64,000 bases of DNA from Moringa oleifera (lineage: Eukaryota; Streptophyta; Magnoliopsida; Brassicales; Moringaceae): assembly GCA_021397835.1 (NCBI GenBank), contig JAJFZO010000853.1, forward strand, positions 68,501-132,500, written 5' to 3'. This document shows, in pieces, positions 36,854 to 49,143 of the stretch (the first letter of the stretch is position 1; each line of letters opens with the position of its first letter). Under the pieces are notes generated by a model. The model saw nothing but the letters and a program-made list of their open reading frames with translations, was not told the DNA's origin and ran no database searches. The translations under genes and the position numbers were made by a program.

Positions 36854-38163
36854 GATGCATGCTACGCGAGGGCCAAATCGCTGGGGGGATTTTGAGCTTG
36901 CGGAGTGCTTCGTCGCATGCCTTCCAGGCGACAGATGCGGGGCTAGATCTTGACGCCCAGGCTTGCCTTGGCGGACTCGTTGCGCAGCGCGATCGACGAC
37001 ACGATCGTCAGCAGTTAGCATTGAGCGAGCTATATGGCCAGCCTGGGCAAGGCGTGACACACCTGCTGCCAAGGGCTCATCGGTGGGAAAAACGTGGGCA
37101 ACGAAATGAGAAAAATCGTGGGATAATGAGCTGGGATGTGGCTACACAAGCTCGACGGTGTGGGCGGCGCAGCTAATGATGATGCATGCTACGCGAGGGG
37201 CCAAATCGCTGGGGTGATTTTGAGTATGCGGAGTGCTTCGTCGCAGGCCCTCGATGCGGCGGATGCGGGGCTGCATCCCGACGCCCAGGCTTGCCTAGGC
37301 GGACTCGTTGCGCACCACGATCGACGACACAATCGTCGGCCGTTAGCAATGAGTGAGCCACACGGCCAGCCTGGGCAAGGCGTGACACCCCTGCTGCCAA
37401 GGGCTCATCGGTGGGAAAAACGTGGGCAACGAAATGAGAAAAATCGTGGGATAATGAGCTGGGATGTGGATAGACAAACTTGACGGTGTTGGTGGCGAAG
37501 CTAACGATGATGCATGCTACACGACGGCCAAATCGCTGGGGGGTTTTGAGCATGCCGAGTGCTTCGTCGCATGTCTTCCAAGTGACGGATGCGGGGCTAG
37601 ATCCCGACGCCCAGGCTTGCCTTGGCGGACTTGTTGCGCAGCGCGATCGACGACACGATCATCAGCAGTTAGCATTGAGCGAGCTATATGGCCAGCCTGG
37701 GCAAGGCGTGACACACCTGCTGCCAAGGGCTCATCGGTGGGAAAAACGCGGGCAACACAATGAGAAAAATCGTGGGATAATGAGCTGGGATGTGGCTACA
37801 CAAGCTCGACGGTGTGGGCGGCGCAGCTAATGATGATGCATGCTACGCGAGGGGCCAAATCGCTGGGGTGATTTTGAGTATGCGGAGTGCTTCGTCGCAG
37901 GCCCTCGATGCGGCGGATGCGGGGCTGCATCCTGACGCCCAGGCTTGCCTAGGCGGACTCGTTGCGCACCACGATCGACGATACAATCGTCGGCCGTTAG
38001 CAATGAGTGAGCCACACGGCCAGCCTGGGCAAGGCGTGACACCCCTGCTGCCAAGGGCTCATCGGTGTTGAAAAACGTGGGCAACGAAATGAGAAAAATC
38101 GTGGGATAATGAGCTGGGATATGGATAGACAAACTCGACGGTGTTGGTGGCGAAGCTAACGAT
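36854..38163 (+). repeat. C-A-B-A HOR copy 6 (1,310 bp)
   Basis: Anchors 36854, 37181, 37509, 37835, next at 38164. It has few indels, so it is the best reference copy for the HOR. After it a B/C-like monomer (38164, GCGACGGCC and GGCGCTAGATCC) leads out of the core into the duplicated block at 38316. Confidence 0.85.
37411..37460 (+). other. Example of the per-monomer A-tract segment
   Basis: GTGGGAAAAACGTGGGC is followed by GAAATGAGAAAAATCGTGGG. Two A5 tracts start 23 bp apart, with a shorter A run between, in an otherwise GC-rich unit. By eye this is among the best conserved parts of the monomer over the whole window. A-tracts spaced close to whole helical turns can bend DNA, so a role in chromatin packing is possible but not shown. 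Confidence 0.55.
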
Positions 38164-38315
38164 GATGCATGCTACGCGACGGCCAAATCGCTGGGGGATT
38201 TTGAGTATGCCGAGTGCTTCGTCGCATGCCTTCCAAGCGACGGATGCGGCGCTAGATCCCGACGCCCAGGCTTGCCTTGGCGGACTCGTTGCGCAGCGCG
38301 ATCGATGACACGATC

Positions 38316-39261
38316 GTCGGCAGTTAGCAATGAGCGAGCCATATGGCCAGCCTGGGCAAGGCGTGACACACCTGCTGCGAAGGGCTCATCGGTGGGAAAA
38401 ACGTGGGCAACAAAATGAGAAAAATCGTGGGATAATGAGCTGGGATGTGGCTACACAAGCTCGACGGTGTGAGCGGCGCAGCTAATGATGATGCATGCTA
38501 CACGAGGGCCAAATCGCTAGGGTGATTTTTAGTATGCGGAGTGCTTCATCCCAGGCCCTCGAGGAGACGGATGCGGGGCTGCATCCCGACGCCCAGGCTT
38601 GCCTCGACGGACTCGTTGCACACCGCGATCGATGACACGATCGTCGACCGTTAGCAATGAATGAGCCACACGGCCAGCCTGGGCAAGGCATGACACCCCT
38701 GCTGCCAAGGCCTCATCGGTGGGAAAAACATGGGCAACGAAATGAGAAAAATCGTCGGATAATGAGCTGGGATGTGCCTAGACAAACTCGATGGTGTGGG
38801 CGGCGAAGCTAATGATGATGCATGCCACGCGAGGGCCAAATCGCTGGGGGGATTTTGAGCATGTGGAGTGCTTCGTCGCAGGCCCTCGGGGCGACGGATG
38901 CGAGGCTGGATCCCGACGCCCAAGCTTGCCTTGGCGGACTCGTTGCGCAGCGCGATCGACGACATGATCATCGGGCGTTACCAATGAGGGAGCCACACGG
39001 CCAGCCTGGGCAAGGTGTGACACCCCTGCTGCCAAGGGCTCATCGGTGGGAAAAACGTGGACAACGAAATAAGAAAAATCGTGGGATAATGAGCTGGGAT
39101 GTGGCTAGACAAACTCGACGGGGTTGGTGGCGAAGCTAACGATGATGCATGCTACGCGACGGCCAAATCGTTGGGGGGATTTTGAGCATGCAGAGAGCTT
39201 CGTCGCATGCCTTCCAGGAGACGAATGCGGGGCTAGATCCCGACGCCCAGGCTTGCCTTGG
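38316..39261 (+). repeat. 12,771-bp-offset duplication, right copy
   Basis: Partner of 25545-26490 with identical spacing of its three anchors. It ends where the sequence switches to GCGTAGCGCAATCAACGACACG near 39265, the start of the next duplicated block. Confidence 0.85.
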
Positions 39262-41330
39262 CGGACTCGTTGCGTAGCGCAATCAACGACACGATTGTCG
39301 ATCGTTAGCAATGAGCGAGCCATATGCCCAGCCTGGGCAAGGCGTGACACACTTGCTGCCAAGGCCTAATCGGTGGAAAAAACATGGGCAACGAAATGAG
39401 AAAAATCGTGGGATAATGAGCTGGGATATGGCTACGTAAGCTCGACAGTGTGGGCGGCGAAGCTAATGATGATGCATGCTACGTGAGGTCCAAATAGCTT
39501 GGGTGATTTTTAGTATGCAGAGTGCTTCATCGCAGGCCCTCGAGGCGACGGATGCGGGGCTGCATTTCGACGCCCAGGCTTTTCTGGGCGAACTCGTTGC
39601 GCACCGTAATCGATGACACGATCGTCGAGCGTTAGCAATGAGTGAGCACACGGCCAGCCTGGGCAAGCCGTGGCACCCCTGCTGCCAAGGCATCATCGGT
39701 GGGAAAAATGTGGGCAACAAAATGAAAAAAATCGTGGGATAATGAGCTGGGACATGCCTAGACAAACTCAACGGTGTGGGCGGCGAAGCTAACGATCATG
39801 CATGCTACGCGAGGGCCTAATCACTAGGGGGAATTTGAGCATGCGGAGTGCTTCATAGCAGGCCCTTGAGGCGACGGATGCGAGGCTGGATCCCGACGCC
39901 CAAGCTTGCCTTGGCGGACTCGTTACGCAGCGCGATCGACGACACAATCGTCGGGAGTTACCAATGAGGGAGCCTCACGGCCAGCCCTGGCAAGGCGTGA
40001 CACCCCTGCTGCCAAGGCCTCATCGGTGGGAAAAACGTGGGCAATGAAATGAGAAAAATCGTGGGATAATGAGCTGGGATGTGGATAGACAAACTCGACA
40101 GTGTTGGTGGCGAAGCTAACAATGATGCATGCTACACGACGGCCAAATCGCTGGGGGGATTTTGAGCATGCGGAGTGCTTCGTCGCATGCCTTCCAAGCG
40201 ACGGATGCGGGGCTAGATCCGGACGCCCAAGCTTGCCTTGGCGGACTCATTGAGTAGCACGATCGATGACACGATCGTCGGCAGTTAGCAATGAGCGAGC
40301 CATATGGCAAGCCTGGGCAAGGCGTGACACACCTGCTGCCAAGGCCTCATCGGTGGGAAAAACGTGGGCAACGAAATGAGAAAAATCGTGGGATAATGAG
40401 CTAGGATGTGGCTACATAAGCTCGACGTTGTGGGTGGCGAAGCTAATGATGATGCATGCTACGCGAGGGCCAAATCGCTGGGGTGATTTTTAGTATGCCG
40501 GGCTGCATCCCGACGCCTAGGCTTGCCTTGGCGGACTCGTTGCGCAGCGCGATCGACGACACGATCGTCGGCCGTTAGCAATGAGCGAGCCATATGGCCA
40601 GCTTGAGAAAGGCGTGACACACCTGCTGCCAAGGGCTCATCGGTGGGAAAAACATGGGCAATGAAATAGGAAAAATCGTAGGATAATGAGCTGGGATGTG
40701 CCTAGACAAACTTGACGGTGTGGGTGGCGAAACTAATGATGATGCATGCTACGCGAGGGCCAAATCACTGGGGGGATTTTGAGCATGCGGAGTGCTTCAT
40801 AGCAGGCCCTCGAGGCGACGGATGCGAGGCTGGATCCCGATGCCCAAGCTTGCCTTAGCGGACTCATTGTGCAGCGCGATCGACGACATGATCGTTGGGC
40901 GTTACCAATGAGGGAGCCACACGGCCAGCCTGGGCAAGGCGTGACACCCCTGCTACCAAGGCCTCATCGGTGGAAAAAACATGGGCAACGAAATGAGAAA
41001 AATCGTGGGATAAAGAGCTGGGATGTGGGTAGACAAACTCGATGGTGTAGGCGGCGAAGCTAACGATGATGCATGCTACTCGAGGGCTAAATCGCGGGGG
41101 CGATTTTGAGCATGCGGAGCGCTTCATCGCAGGCCCTCTAAGCGGTGGATGTGGGGCTGGATCCCGACACCTAGGCTTGCCTTGGCGGACTCGTTGCGCA
41201 CCGCGATCGACGACATGATCGTCGGCCGTTAGCAATGAGCGAGCCGTATGGCCAGCTTGGGCAAGGCGTGACACACCTACTGCCAAGGTCTCATCGGTGG
41301 GAAACACGTGGGCAATGAAATGAGAAAAAT
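39240..41330 (+). repeat. 2,577-bp-offset duplication, left copy
   Basis: Matches 41817-43905. Shared changes: GCGCAATCAACGACACG, GGCCTAATCGG, GCTACGTAAGCTCGACAG, TGCATTTCGACGCCC, GCCAGCCCTGGCAAGG, ACTCATTGAGTAGCACG, a 37-bp deletion monomer and CTCGATGGTGTAGGCGGCG. The offset equals eight monomers minus the deletion and about 2 bp. Confidence 0.88.
40451..40740 (+). repeat. 290-bp monomer with a 37-bp microhomology deletion (left copy)
   Basis: Anchors 40451 and 40741 are 290 bp apart. The sequence runs GTATGCCGGGCTGCATCC where other T-like monomers have ATGCGG, 37 bp, then another GCGGGGCTGCATCC. The deletion joins two short ATGCGG words of the normal monomer, as expected from slippage or microhomology repair. 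Confidence 0.9.
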
Positions 41331-41816
41331 CATGGGATAATGAGCTGGGATGTGCCTAAACAAACTCGACGCTGTGGGCGGCGAAGGTAACGATGATGCA
41401 TGCTACGCGAGGGCAAAATCGCTGGGGTGATTTTTAGTATGCGGAGTGCTTCGTCCCAGGCCCTCGAGGCGACGGATGCGGGGCTGCATCCATACGCCCA
41501 GGCTTGCCTAGGCGGACTCGTTGCGGCCCGCGATCGATGACACGATCGTCCGCCGTTAGCAACGAATGAGCCACACGGCCAGCCTGGGCAAGGCATGACA
41601 CCCCTGCTGCCAAGGCCTCATCGGTGGGAAAAACGTGGGCAACGAAATGAGAAAAATCGTGGGATAATGAGCTGGGATGTGCCTAAACAAACTCGACGCT
41701 GTGGGCGGCGAAGGTAACGATGATGCATGCTACTCGAGGGCCAAATCCCTTGGGGGATTTTGAGCATGCGGAGTGCTTCGTCGCAGGCCTTCGAGGCGGT
41801 GGATGCGGGGCTGGAT

Positions 41817-43905
41817 CCCGACACCCAGGCTTGCCTTGGCGGACTCGTTGCGTAGCGCAATCAACGACACGATCGTCGATCGTTAGCAATGAGCGAGCCA
41901 TATGGCCAGCCTGGGCAAGGCGTGACACACTTGCTGCCAAGGCCTAATCGGTGGGAAAAACGTGGGCAACGAAATGAGAAAAATCGTGGGATAATGAGCT
42001 GGGATATGGCTACGTAAGCTCGACAGGGTGGGCGGCGAAGCTAATGATGATGCATGCTACGCGAGGTCCAAATAGCTTGGGTGATTTTTAGTATGCGGAG
42101 TGCTTCATCGCAGGCCCTCGAGGCGATGGATGCGGGGCTGCATTTCGACGCCCAGGCTTGCCTGGGCAAACTCGTTGCGCACCGTAATCGATGACACGAT
42201 CGTCGAGCGTTAGCAATGAGTGAGCACACGGCCAGCCTGGGCAAGCCGTGACACCCCTGCTGCCAAGGCCTCATCGGTGGGAAAAATGTGGGCAACGAAA
42301 TGAAAAAAATCGTGGGATAATGAGCTGGGACGTGCCTAGACAAACTCGACGGTGTGGGCGGCGAAGCTAACGATCATGCATGCTACGCAAGGGCCTAATC
42401 ACTAGGGGGAATTTGAGCATGCGGAGTGCTTCGTAGCAGGCCCTTGAGGCGACGGATGCGAGGCTGGATCCCGACGCCCAAGCTTGCCTTGGCGGACTCG
42501 TTGCGCAGCGCGATCGACGACACAATCGTCGGGAGTTACCAATGAGGGAGCCACACGGCCAGCCCTGGCAAGGCGTGACGCCCCTGCTGCCAAGGCCTCA
42601 TCGGTGGGAAAAACGTGGGCAATGAAATGAGAAAAATCGTGGGATAATGAGCTGGGATGTGGATAGACAAACTCGACAGTGTTGGTGGCGAAGCTAACAA
42701 TGATGCATGCTACACGACGGCAAATCGCTGGGGGGATTTTGAGCATGCGGAGTGCTTCGTCGCATGCCTTCCAAGCGACGGATGCGGGGCTAGATCCGGA
42801 CGCCCAAGCTTGCCTTGGCGGACTCATTGAGTAGCACGATCGATGACATTATCGTCGGCAGTTAGCAATGAGCGAGCCATATGGCAAGCCTGGGCAAGGC
42901 GTGACACACCTGCTGCCAAGGCCTCATCGGTGAGAAAAACGTGGGCAACGAAATGAGAAAAATCGTGGGATAATGAGCTAGGATGTGGCTACATAAGCTC
43001 GACGTTGTGGGTGGCGAAGCTAATGATGATGCATGCTACGCGAAGGCCAAATCGCTGGGGTGATTTTTAGTATGCGGGGCTGCATCCCGACGCCTAGGCT
43101 TGCCTTGGCGGACTCGTTGCGCAGCGCGATCGACGACACGATCGTCGGCCGTTAGCAATGAGCGAGCCATATGGCCAGCTTGAGAAAGGCGTGACACACC
43201 TGCTGCCAAGGGCTCATCGGTGGGAAAAACATGGGCAATGAAATAGGAAAAATCGTGGGATAATGAGCTGGCATGTGCTTAGAAAAACTTGACGGTGTGG
43301 GTGGCGAAACTAAAGATGATGCATGCTACGCGAGGGCCAAATCACTGGGGGGATTTTGAGCATGCGGAGTGCTTCATAGCAGGCCCTCGAGGCGACGGAT
43401 GCGAGGCTGGATCCCGGTACCCAAGCTTGCCTTGGCGGACTCATTGTGCAGCGCGATCGACGACATGATCGTTGGGCGTTACCAATGAGGGAGCCACACG
43501 GCCAGCCTGGGCAAGGCGTGACACCCCAGCTGCCAAGGCCTCATCGGTGGAAAAAACGTGGGCAACGAAATGAGAAAAATCGTGGGATAAAGAGCTGGGA
43601 TATGGGTAGACAAACTCGATGGTGTAGGCGGCGAAGCTAACGATGATGCATGCTACTCGAGGGCCAAATCGCTGGGTGGATTTTGAGCATGCGGAGTGCT
43701 TCGTCGCAGGCCCTCTAGGCGGTGGATGCGGGGCTGGATCCCGACGCCTAGGCTTGCCTTGGCGGACTCGTTGCGCACCGCGATCGACGCCACGATCGTT
43801 GGCCGTTAGCCATGAGCGAGCCATATGGCCAGCTTGAGAAAGGCGTGACACACCTGCTGCCAAGGGCTCATCGGTGGGAAAAACGTGGGCAACGAAATGA
43901 GAAAA
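41817..43905 (+). repeat. 2,577-bp-offset duplication, right copy
   Basis: Partner of 39240-41330. The matching runs through seven full monomers including the deletion monomer at 43028-43317. After about 43905 the copies part: the right continues GAGCTGCGATGTGGCTACAC into the right flank. Confidence 0.88.
43028..43317 (+). repeat. 290-bp monomer with a 37-bp microhomology deletion (right copy)
   Basis: Anchors 43028 and 43318 are 290 bp apart, and the junction GTATGCGGGGCTGCATCC is at the same place as in 40451-40740 (which has one substitution at the junction). The identical deletion shows common descent by segment duplication, not two independent events. Confidence 0.9.
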
Positions 43906-45931
43906 ATCGTGGGATAATGAGCTGCGATGTGGCTACACAAGCTCGACGGTTTGGGCGACGAAGCTAATGATGATGCATGCTACGCGAGGGCCAAATCTCT
44001 GGGGGGATTTTGAGCATGCGGAGTGCTTCGTCACAGGCTCTCGAGGCGGTGGATGCGGGGCATGATCCCGACGCCCGGGCTTGCCTTGCCGAACTCGTTG
44101 CGCAGCGCGATCGACGACTCAATCGTCGGCCGTTAGCAATGAGCGAGCCATATGGCGAACTTGGGAAGGCATGACACACCTGCTGCCAGGACCTCATCGG
44201 TGGGAAAAATGTGGGCAATGAAATGAGAAAAATCGTGGGATAATGAGCTGGGATGTGGCTAGACAAACTCGACGGTGTTGGTGGCGAATATAACGATAAT
44301 GCATTCTACGCGACAGCCAAATCACTGGGGGAATTTTGAGCATGCGGAGTACTTCGTAGCAGGCCCACGAGGCGATGGTTGCGAGGCTGGATCCCGACGC
44401 CCAAGCTTGCCTTGGCGGACTCGTTGCGCAGCGCGATCGACGACACGATCGTCAGGCGTTACCAATGAAGGAGCCACACAGCCAGCCTGGGCAAGGCGTG
44501 ACACCCCTGCTGCCAAGGCCTCATCGGTGGCAAAAACGTGGGCAACGAAATGAGAAAAATCATGGGATAATGACCTGGGATATGCCTAGACAAACTCGAC
44601 GGCGTGGGCGGCGAAGCTAACGATCATGCATGCTACTCGAGGGCCAAATCGCTAGGGGGATTTTGAGCATGCGGAATGCTTCGTTGCAGGCCCTCGAGGT
44701 GGTGGATGCGGGGCTGGATCCTGACTCCCAGGCTTGCCTTGGTGAACTCGTTGTGCAGCACGATCGACGACACGATCGTTGATCGTTAGCAATGAGTAAG
44801 CCATATGGCTAGCTTGGAAAGACGTTACGCACCTCCTGCCAAGGCCTCATCGATGGGAAAAACGTGGGCAACAAAATGAGAAAAATCATGGGATAATAAG
44901 CTGGGATATGGCTACACAAGCTCGACGGTGTGGGCGGCGAAGCTAATTATGATGCATGCTACGCGAGTGCTAAATCGCTGGGGGGATTTTTACCATGCGG
45001 ATTGCTTCGTCGCAGTCCCTCGAGGCGACGGATGCGAGGCTGGATCGCGACACCCAAGCTTGCCTTGGCGGACTCGTTGCGCAGCGCGATCGACGACACG
45101 ATCGTCGGGGGTTACCAATGAGGGAGCCACACGGCCAGCCTGGGCAAGGCGTGACACCCCTGCTGCCAAGGTCTCATCGGTGGGAAAAATATGGGCAATG
45201 AAATGAGAAAAATCGTGGGATAATGAACTGGGATGTGGCTAGACAAACTCGACGGTGTTGGCAGCGAAGCTAATGATGATGCATGCTACGCGAGGGCCAA
45301 ATCATTGGGGGGATTTTAAGCATGAGGAGTGCTTCGTCGCAGGCCCTCAAGATGGCGGATGCGGGGTTGGATCCCGACGCCCAGGCTTGCCTTGGCGGAC
45401 TCATTGCGCAGCGCGATCGACGACACGATCGTCGGCCGTTAGCGATGAGGGAGCCACACGGCCAGCCTGGGCAAGGCGTGACATCCCAGCTGCCAAGGCC
45501 TCATCGGTGGGAAAAACATGGACAAAGAAATGAGAAAAATCGTGGGATAATGAGCTGGGATGTGGCTAGACAAATTCGACGGTGTTAGTGGCGAAGCTAA
45601 CAATGATGCATGCTACGCGAGGGCCAAATCGCTTGGGGGATTTTGAGCATGCGGAGTGCTTCGTCGCATGCCTTCCAGGCGACGGATGTGGGGTTGAATC
45701 CCGACGCCCAGGCTTTCCTTGGCGGACTCGTTACACAGCGCGATCGACGACACGATCGTCGGCAGTTAGCAATGAGCGAGCCATATGGCCAGCCTGGGCA
45801 AGGCGTGACACACCTACTGCCAAGGCCTCATCGGTGGGAAAAACGTCGGCAACGAAATGAGAAAAATCGTGGGATAATGAGCTGGGATGTGGCTACACAA
45901 GCTCAACAGTGTGGTCGGCGAAGCTAATGAT

Positions 45932-46871
45932 GATACATGGTACGCGAGGGCCAAATCGCTCGGGTGATTTTGAGTATGCGAAATTCTTCGTCGCAGGACC
46001 TCGAGGTGGCGGATGCGTGGCTGCATCCCGACGCCCAGGCTTTCCTAGGTGGACCCATTGCACACCGCGATCGACGACACAATCGTCGGCCATTAGCAAT
46101 GAGTGAGCCACACAGCCAGCCTGCTGGCAAGGCCTCATCGGTAGGAAAAACGTGGGCAACGAAATGAGAAAAATCGTGGGATAATGAGCTAGGATGTGCC
46201 TAGATAAACTCGACGGTGTGGGCGGCGAAGCTAACGATGATGCATGCTATGTGAGGGCCAAATCGCTGGGGGGATTTTGAGCATGCGGAGTGCCTCGTCA
46301 TAAGCCCTCGAGGCGGTGGATGCGGGGCTGGATCCCGACTCCCAGGCTTGCGTTGGCGGACTCGTTGCGCAGCGTAATTGACGACACGATCGTCGGTCGT
46401 TAGCAAAAAGCGAGCCATATGGCCAACTTGGCAAGGCGTGACACACCTGCTGCCAAGGCCTCATCGGTGGGAAAAACGTGGGCAACGAAATGATAAAAAT
46501 CGTGGGATAATGAGCTGGGATGTGGCTACACAAGCTCGACGGTGTGGTCGGCGAAGCTAATGATGATACATGGTACGCGAGGGCCAAATCGCTCGGGTGA
46601 TTTTGAGTATGCGAAATTCTTCGTCGCAGGACCTCGAGGCGGCGGATGCGTGGCTGCATCCCGACGCCCAGGCTTTCCTGGGTGGACTCATTGCACACCG
46701 CGATCGACGACACAATCGTCGGCCATTAGCAATGAGTGAGCCACACAGCCAGCCTGCTGGCAAGGCCTCATCGGTGGGAAAAACGTGGGCAACGAAATGA
46801 GAAATATCATGGGATAATAAGCTGGGATGTGGCTACACAAGCTCGACTGTGTGGGCGGCGAAGCTAATGAT
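45932..46871 (+). repeat. Monomer with 20-bp deletion, duplicated two units away
   Basis: Monomers at 45932-46238 and 46565-46871 are both 307 bp and read CAGCCAGCCTGCTGGCAAGG, lacking the GGGCAAGGCGTGACACCCCT that normally follows GCCAGCCT (junctions near 46121 and 46754). The deletion joins two CCT words. Both also carry GATACATGGTACGCG and ATGCGAAATTCTTCG. The monomer between them (46239) is of another type, so a two-monomer unit was duplicated (offset 633 bp). Confidence 0.88.
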
Positions 46872-48833
46872 GATGCATGCTACGCGAGGGCCAAATCACT
46901 GGGGGGATTTTGAGCATGCAGAGTGCTTCGCTGCAGGCCCTCGATGCGACAGATGCGAGGCTGGATGCCGACGCACAGGTTTACCTTGGCTGACTAGTTG
47001 CGCAGCGCGATCGACGACACGATCGTCGGCCGTTACCAATGAGGGAGCCACACGGCCAGCTTGGGCAAGGCGTGACACCCCTGCTGCCAAGGCGTCATCG
47101 GTGGGAAAAACTTGGGCAATGAAAGGACAAAAATCGTGGGATAATGAGCTGGGATGTGGCTAGACAAACTCGACCGTATTGGTGGTGAAGCTAACGATGA
47201 TGCATGCTACACGAGGGCCAAATTGCTGGGGGGATTTTGAGCATGCGGAGTGCTTCGTCGCAAGCCCTCTAGGCAGTGGATGCGGGGCTAGGTCCCGACG
47301 CCCAGGCTTGCCTTGGCGGACTCGTTGCGCAGCGCGATTGACGACACGATCGTCGACCGTTAGCAATGAGCGAGCCATATGGCCAGCTTCGGCAAGGCGT
47401 GACACACATGCTGCCAAGGCCTCATCGGTGGGAAAAACGTGGGCAATGAAATGAGAAAAATCGTGGGATAATGAGCTGGGATGTGGCTAGACAAACTCGA
47501 TGGTGTGGTCGGCGAAGCTAACGATGATGCATGCTACTCGAGGGCCAAATCCCTGTGGGGATTTTGAGCATCCAGAGTGCTTCGTCGCAGGCCCTCTAGG
47601 CGGTGGATGCAGGGCTAGATCCCGACGCCCAGGCTTGCCTTGGCGGACTCATTGCGCAGCGCGATCGACGACACGATCGTCGGCCGTTAGCAATGAGCGA
47701 GCCATATGGCCAGCTTGGGCAAGGCGTGACACGCCTGCTGCCAAGGCCTCTTCGATGGGAAAAACGTGGGCAACGAAATGAGAAAAATCGTGGGATAATG
47801 AGCTGGGATGTGGCTAGACAAACTCAACAGTATTGGTGGTGAAGCTACCGATGATGCATGCTACACAAGGGCCAAATCGCTGAGGTGATTTTGAGCATGC
47901 GGAGTGCTTCATCGCAGGCCCTCGAGACGGTGGATGCGGTGCTGGATCCAGTCGCCCAGGCTTGCCTTGGCGGACTCGTTGCGCACCGCGATCGACGACA
48001 CGATCGTCGGTCGTTAGCAATGAGCGAGCCATATGGCCAGCTTGGGTAAGGCTTGACACACCTGCAGCCAAGGCCTCATCGGTGGGAAAAACGTGGGCAA
48101 CGAAATGAGAAATATCATGGGATAATGAGTTGGGATGTGGCTAGACAAACTCGATGGTGTGGGCGGCGAAGCTAACGATGATGTATGCTACTCGAGGGCC
48201 AAATCGCTAAGGGGATTATGAGCATGCGGAGTGCTTCGTCGCAAGCCCTCTAGGCGGTGGATGCGGGGCTGGGTCCCGACGCCCAAGCTGGCCTGGGCGG
48301 ACTCGTTGCGCAGCGCGATCGACGACTCGATCGTCGACCGTTAGCAATGAGAGAGTCATATGGCCAGCTTGGGCAAGGCGTGACACACCTGCTGCCAAGG
48401 CCTCCTCGGTGGGAAAAACGTGGGCAACGAAATGTGAAAAATCATGCGATGATAAGCTGGGATGTGGCTACACAAGCTCGACGGTGTGGGCGGCGAAGCT
48501 AATGATGATGCATGCTACGCGAGGGCCTAATCGCTGGGGTGATTTTGAGCATGTGGAGTGCTTCGTCGCAAGCCCTCGAAGTGACGAATGCAGGGCTGCA
48601 TCCCGACACCCAGGCTTGCCTTGGCGGACTTGTTGCGCACTGCCATCGATGACACGATCGTCGGCCGTTGGAAATGAGGGAGCCATACGGCCAGCCTGGG
48701 CAAGGGGTGACACCCCTGCTGCCAAGGCCTCATCGGTGGGAAAAACGTGGGCAACAAACTGAGAACAATCGTGGGATAATGAGCTGGGATGTGGCTAGAC
48801 AAACTCGACGGTGTTGGCGATGAAGCTAATGAT

Positions 48834-49143
48834 GATGCATGCGACGGGGGGATTTTAAGCATGCAGAGTGCTTCGTCGCAGGCCCTCGAGGTGGCGGATG
48901 CGGGACTGGATCCCGATGCCCAGGCTGGCCTTGGCGGATTCGTTGCGCAGCGCGATCGACGACACGATCGTCGACAGTTACCAATAAGGGAGCCACATGG
49001 CCAGCCTGGGCAAGGCGTGACACCCTTGCTGCCAAGGCCTCATCGGTGGGAAAAACGTGGGCAACGAAATGGGAAAAATCGTGGAATAATGAGCTGGGAT
49101 ATGGCTAGACAAACTCGACGGTGTTGGTGCCGAAGCGAACGAT
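48834..49143 (+). repeat. 310-bp monomer with a 17-bp deletion
   Basis: Anchor spacing 48834 to 49144 is 310 bp. The segment between GCATGC and the G-run is shortened to GCATGCGACGGGGGG, removing the CCAAATCGC landmark near 48843. Confidence 0.88.

Noticed and set aside
37235..37257. Second CENP-B-like word in CTTCGTCGCAGGCCCTC
   Set aside because: TTCG and the spaced A fit, but the CGGG half is replaced by CCCT. Such partial matches are expected by chance in a GC-rich unit.
37411..37460. CENP-B box in the A-tract segment (complementary strand TTTCGTTGCCCACGTTT)
   Set aside because: It matches 11 of 17 positions of the known mammalian box and, by my count, 6 of the 9 bases held essential (TTCG and the CG, but not the central A or the final GG). 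That is too weak to call, although the TTTCGTTG half is exact.
37447..37466. Bacterial-type -10 box (GATAAT) or TATA box in GTGGGATAATGAGC
   Set aside because: It occurs in nearly every monomer as part of the satellite, with no matching upstream element or downstream gene. The context is eukaryotic heterochromatin.
40451..43317. The 290-bp monomers as a separate repeat family
   Set aside because: They are ordinary T-like monomers with one 37-bp deletion, shared because the surrounding segment was duplicated.
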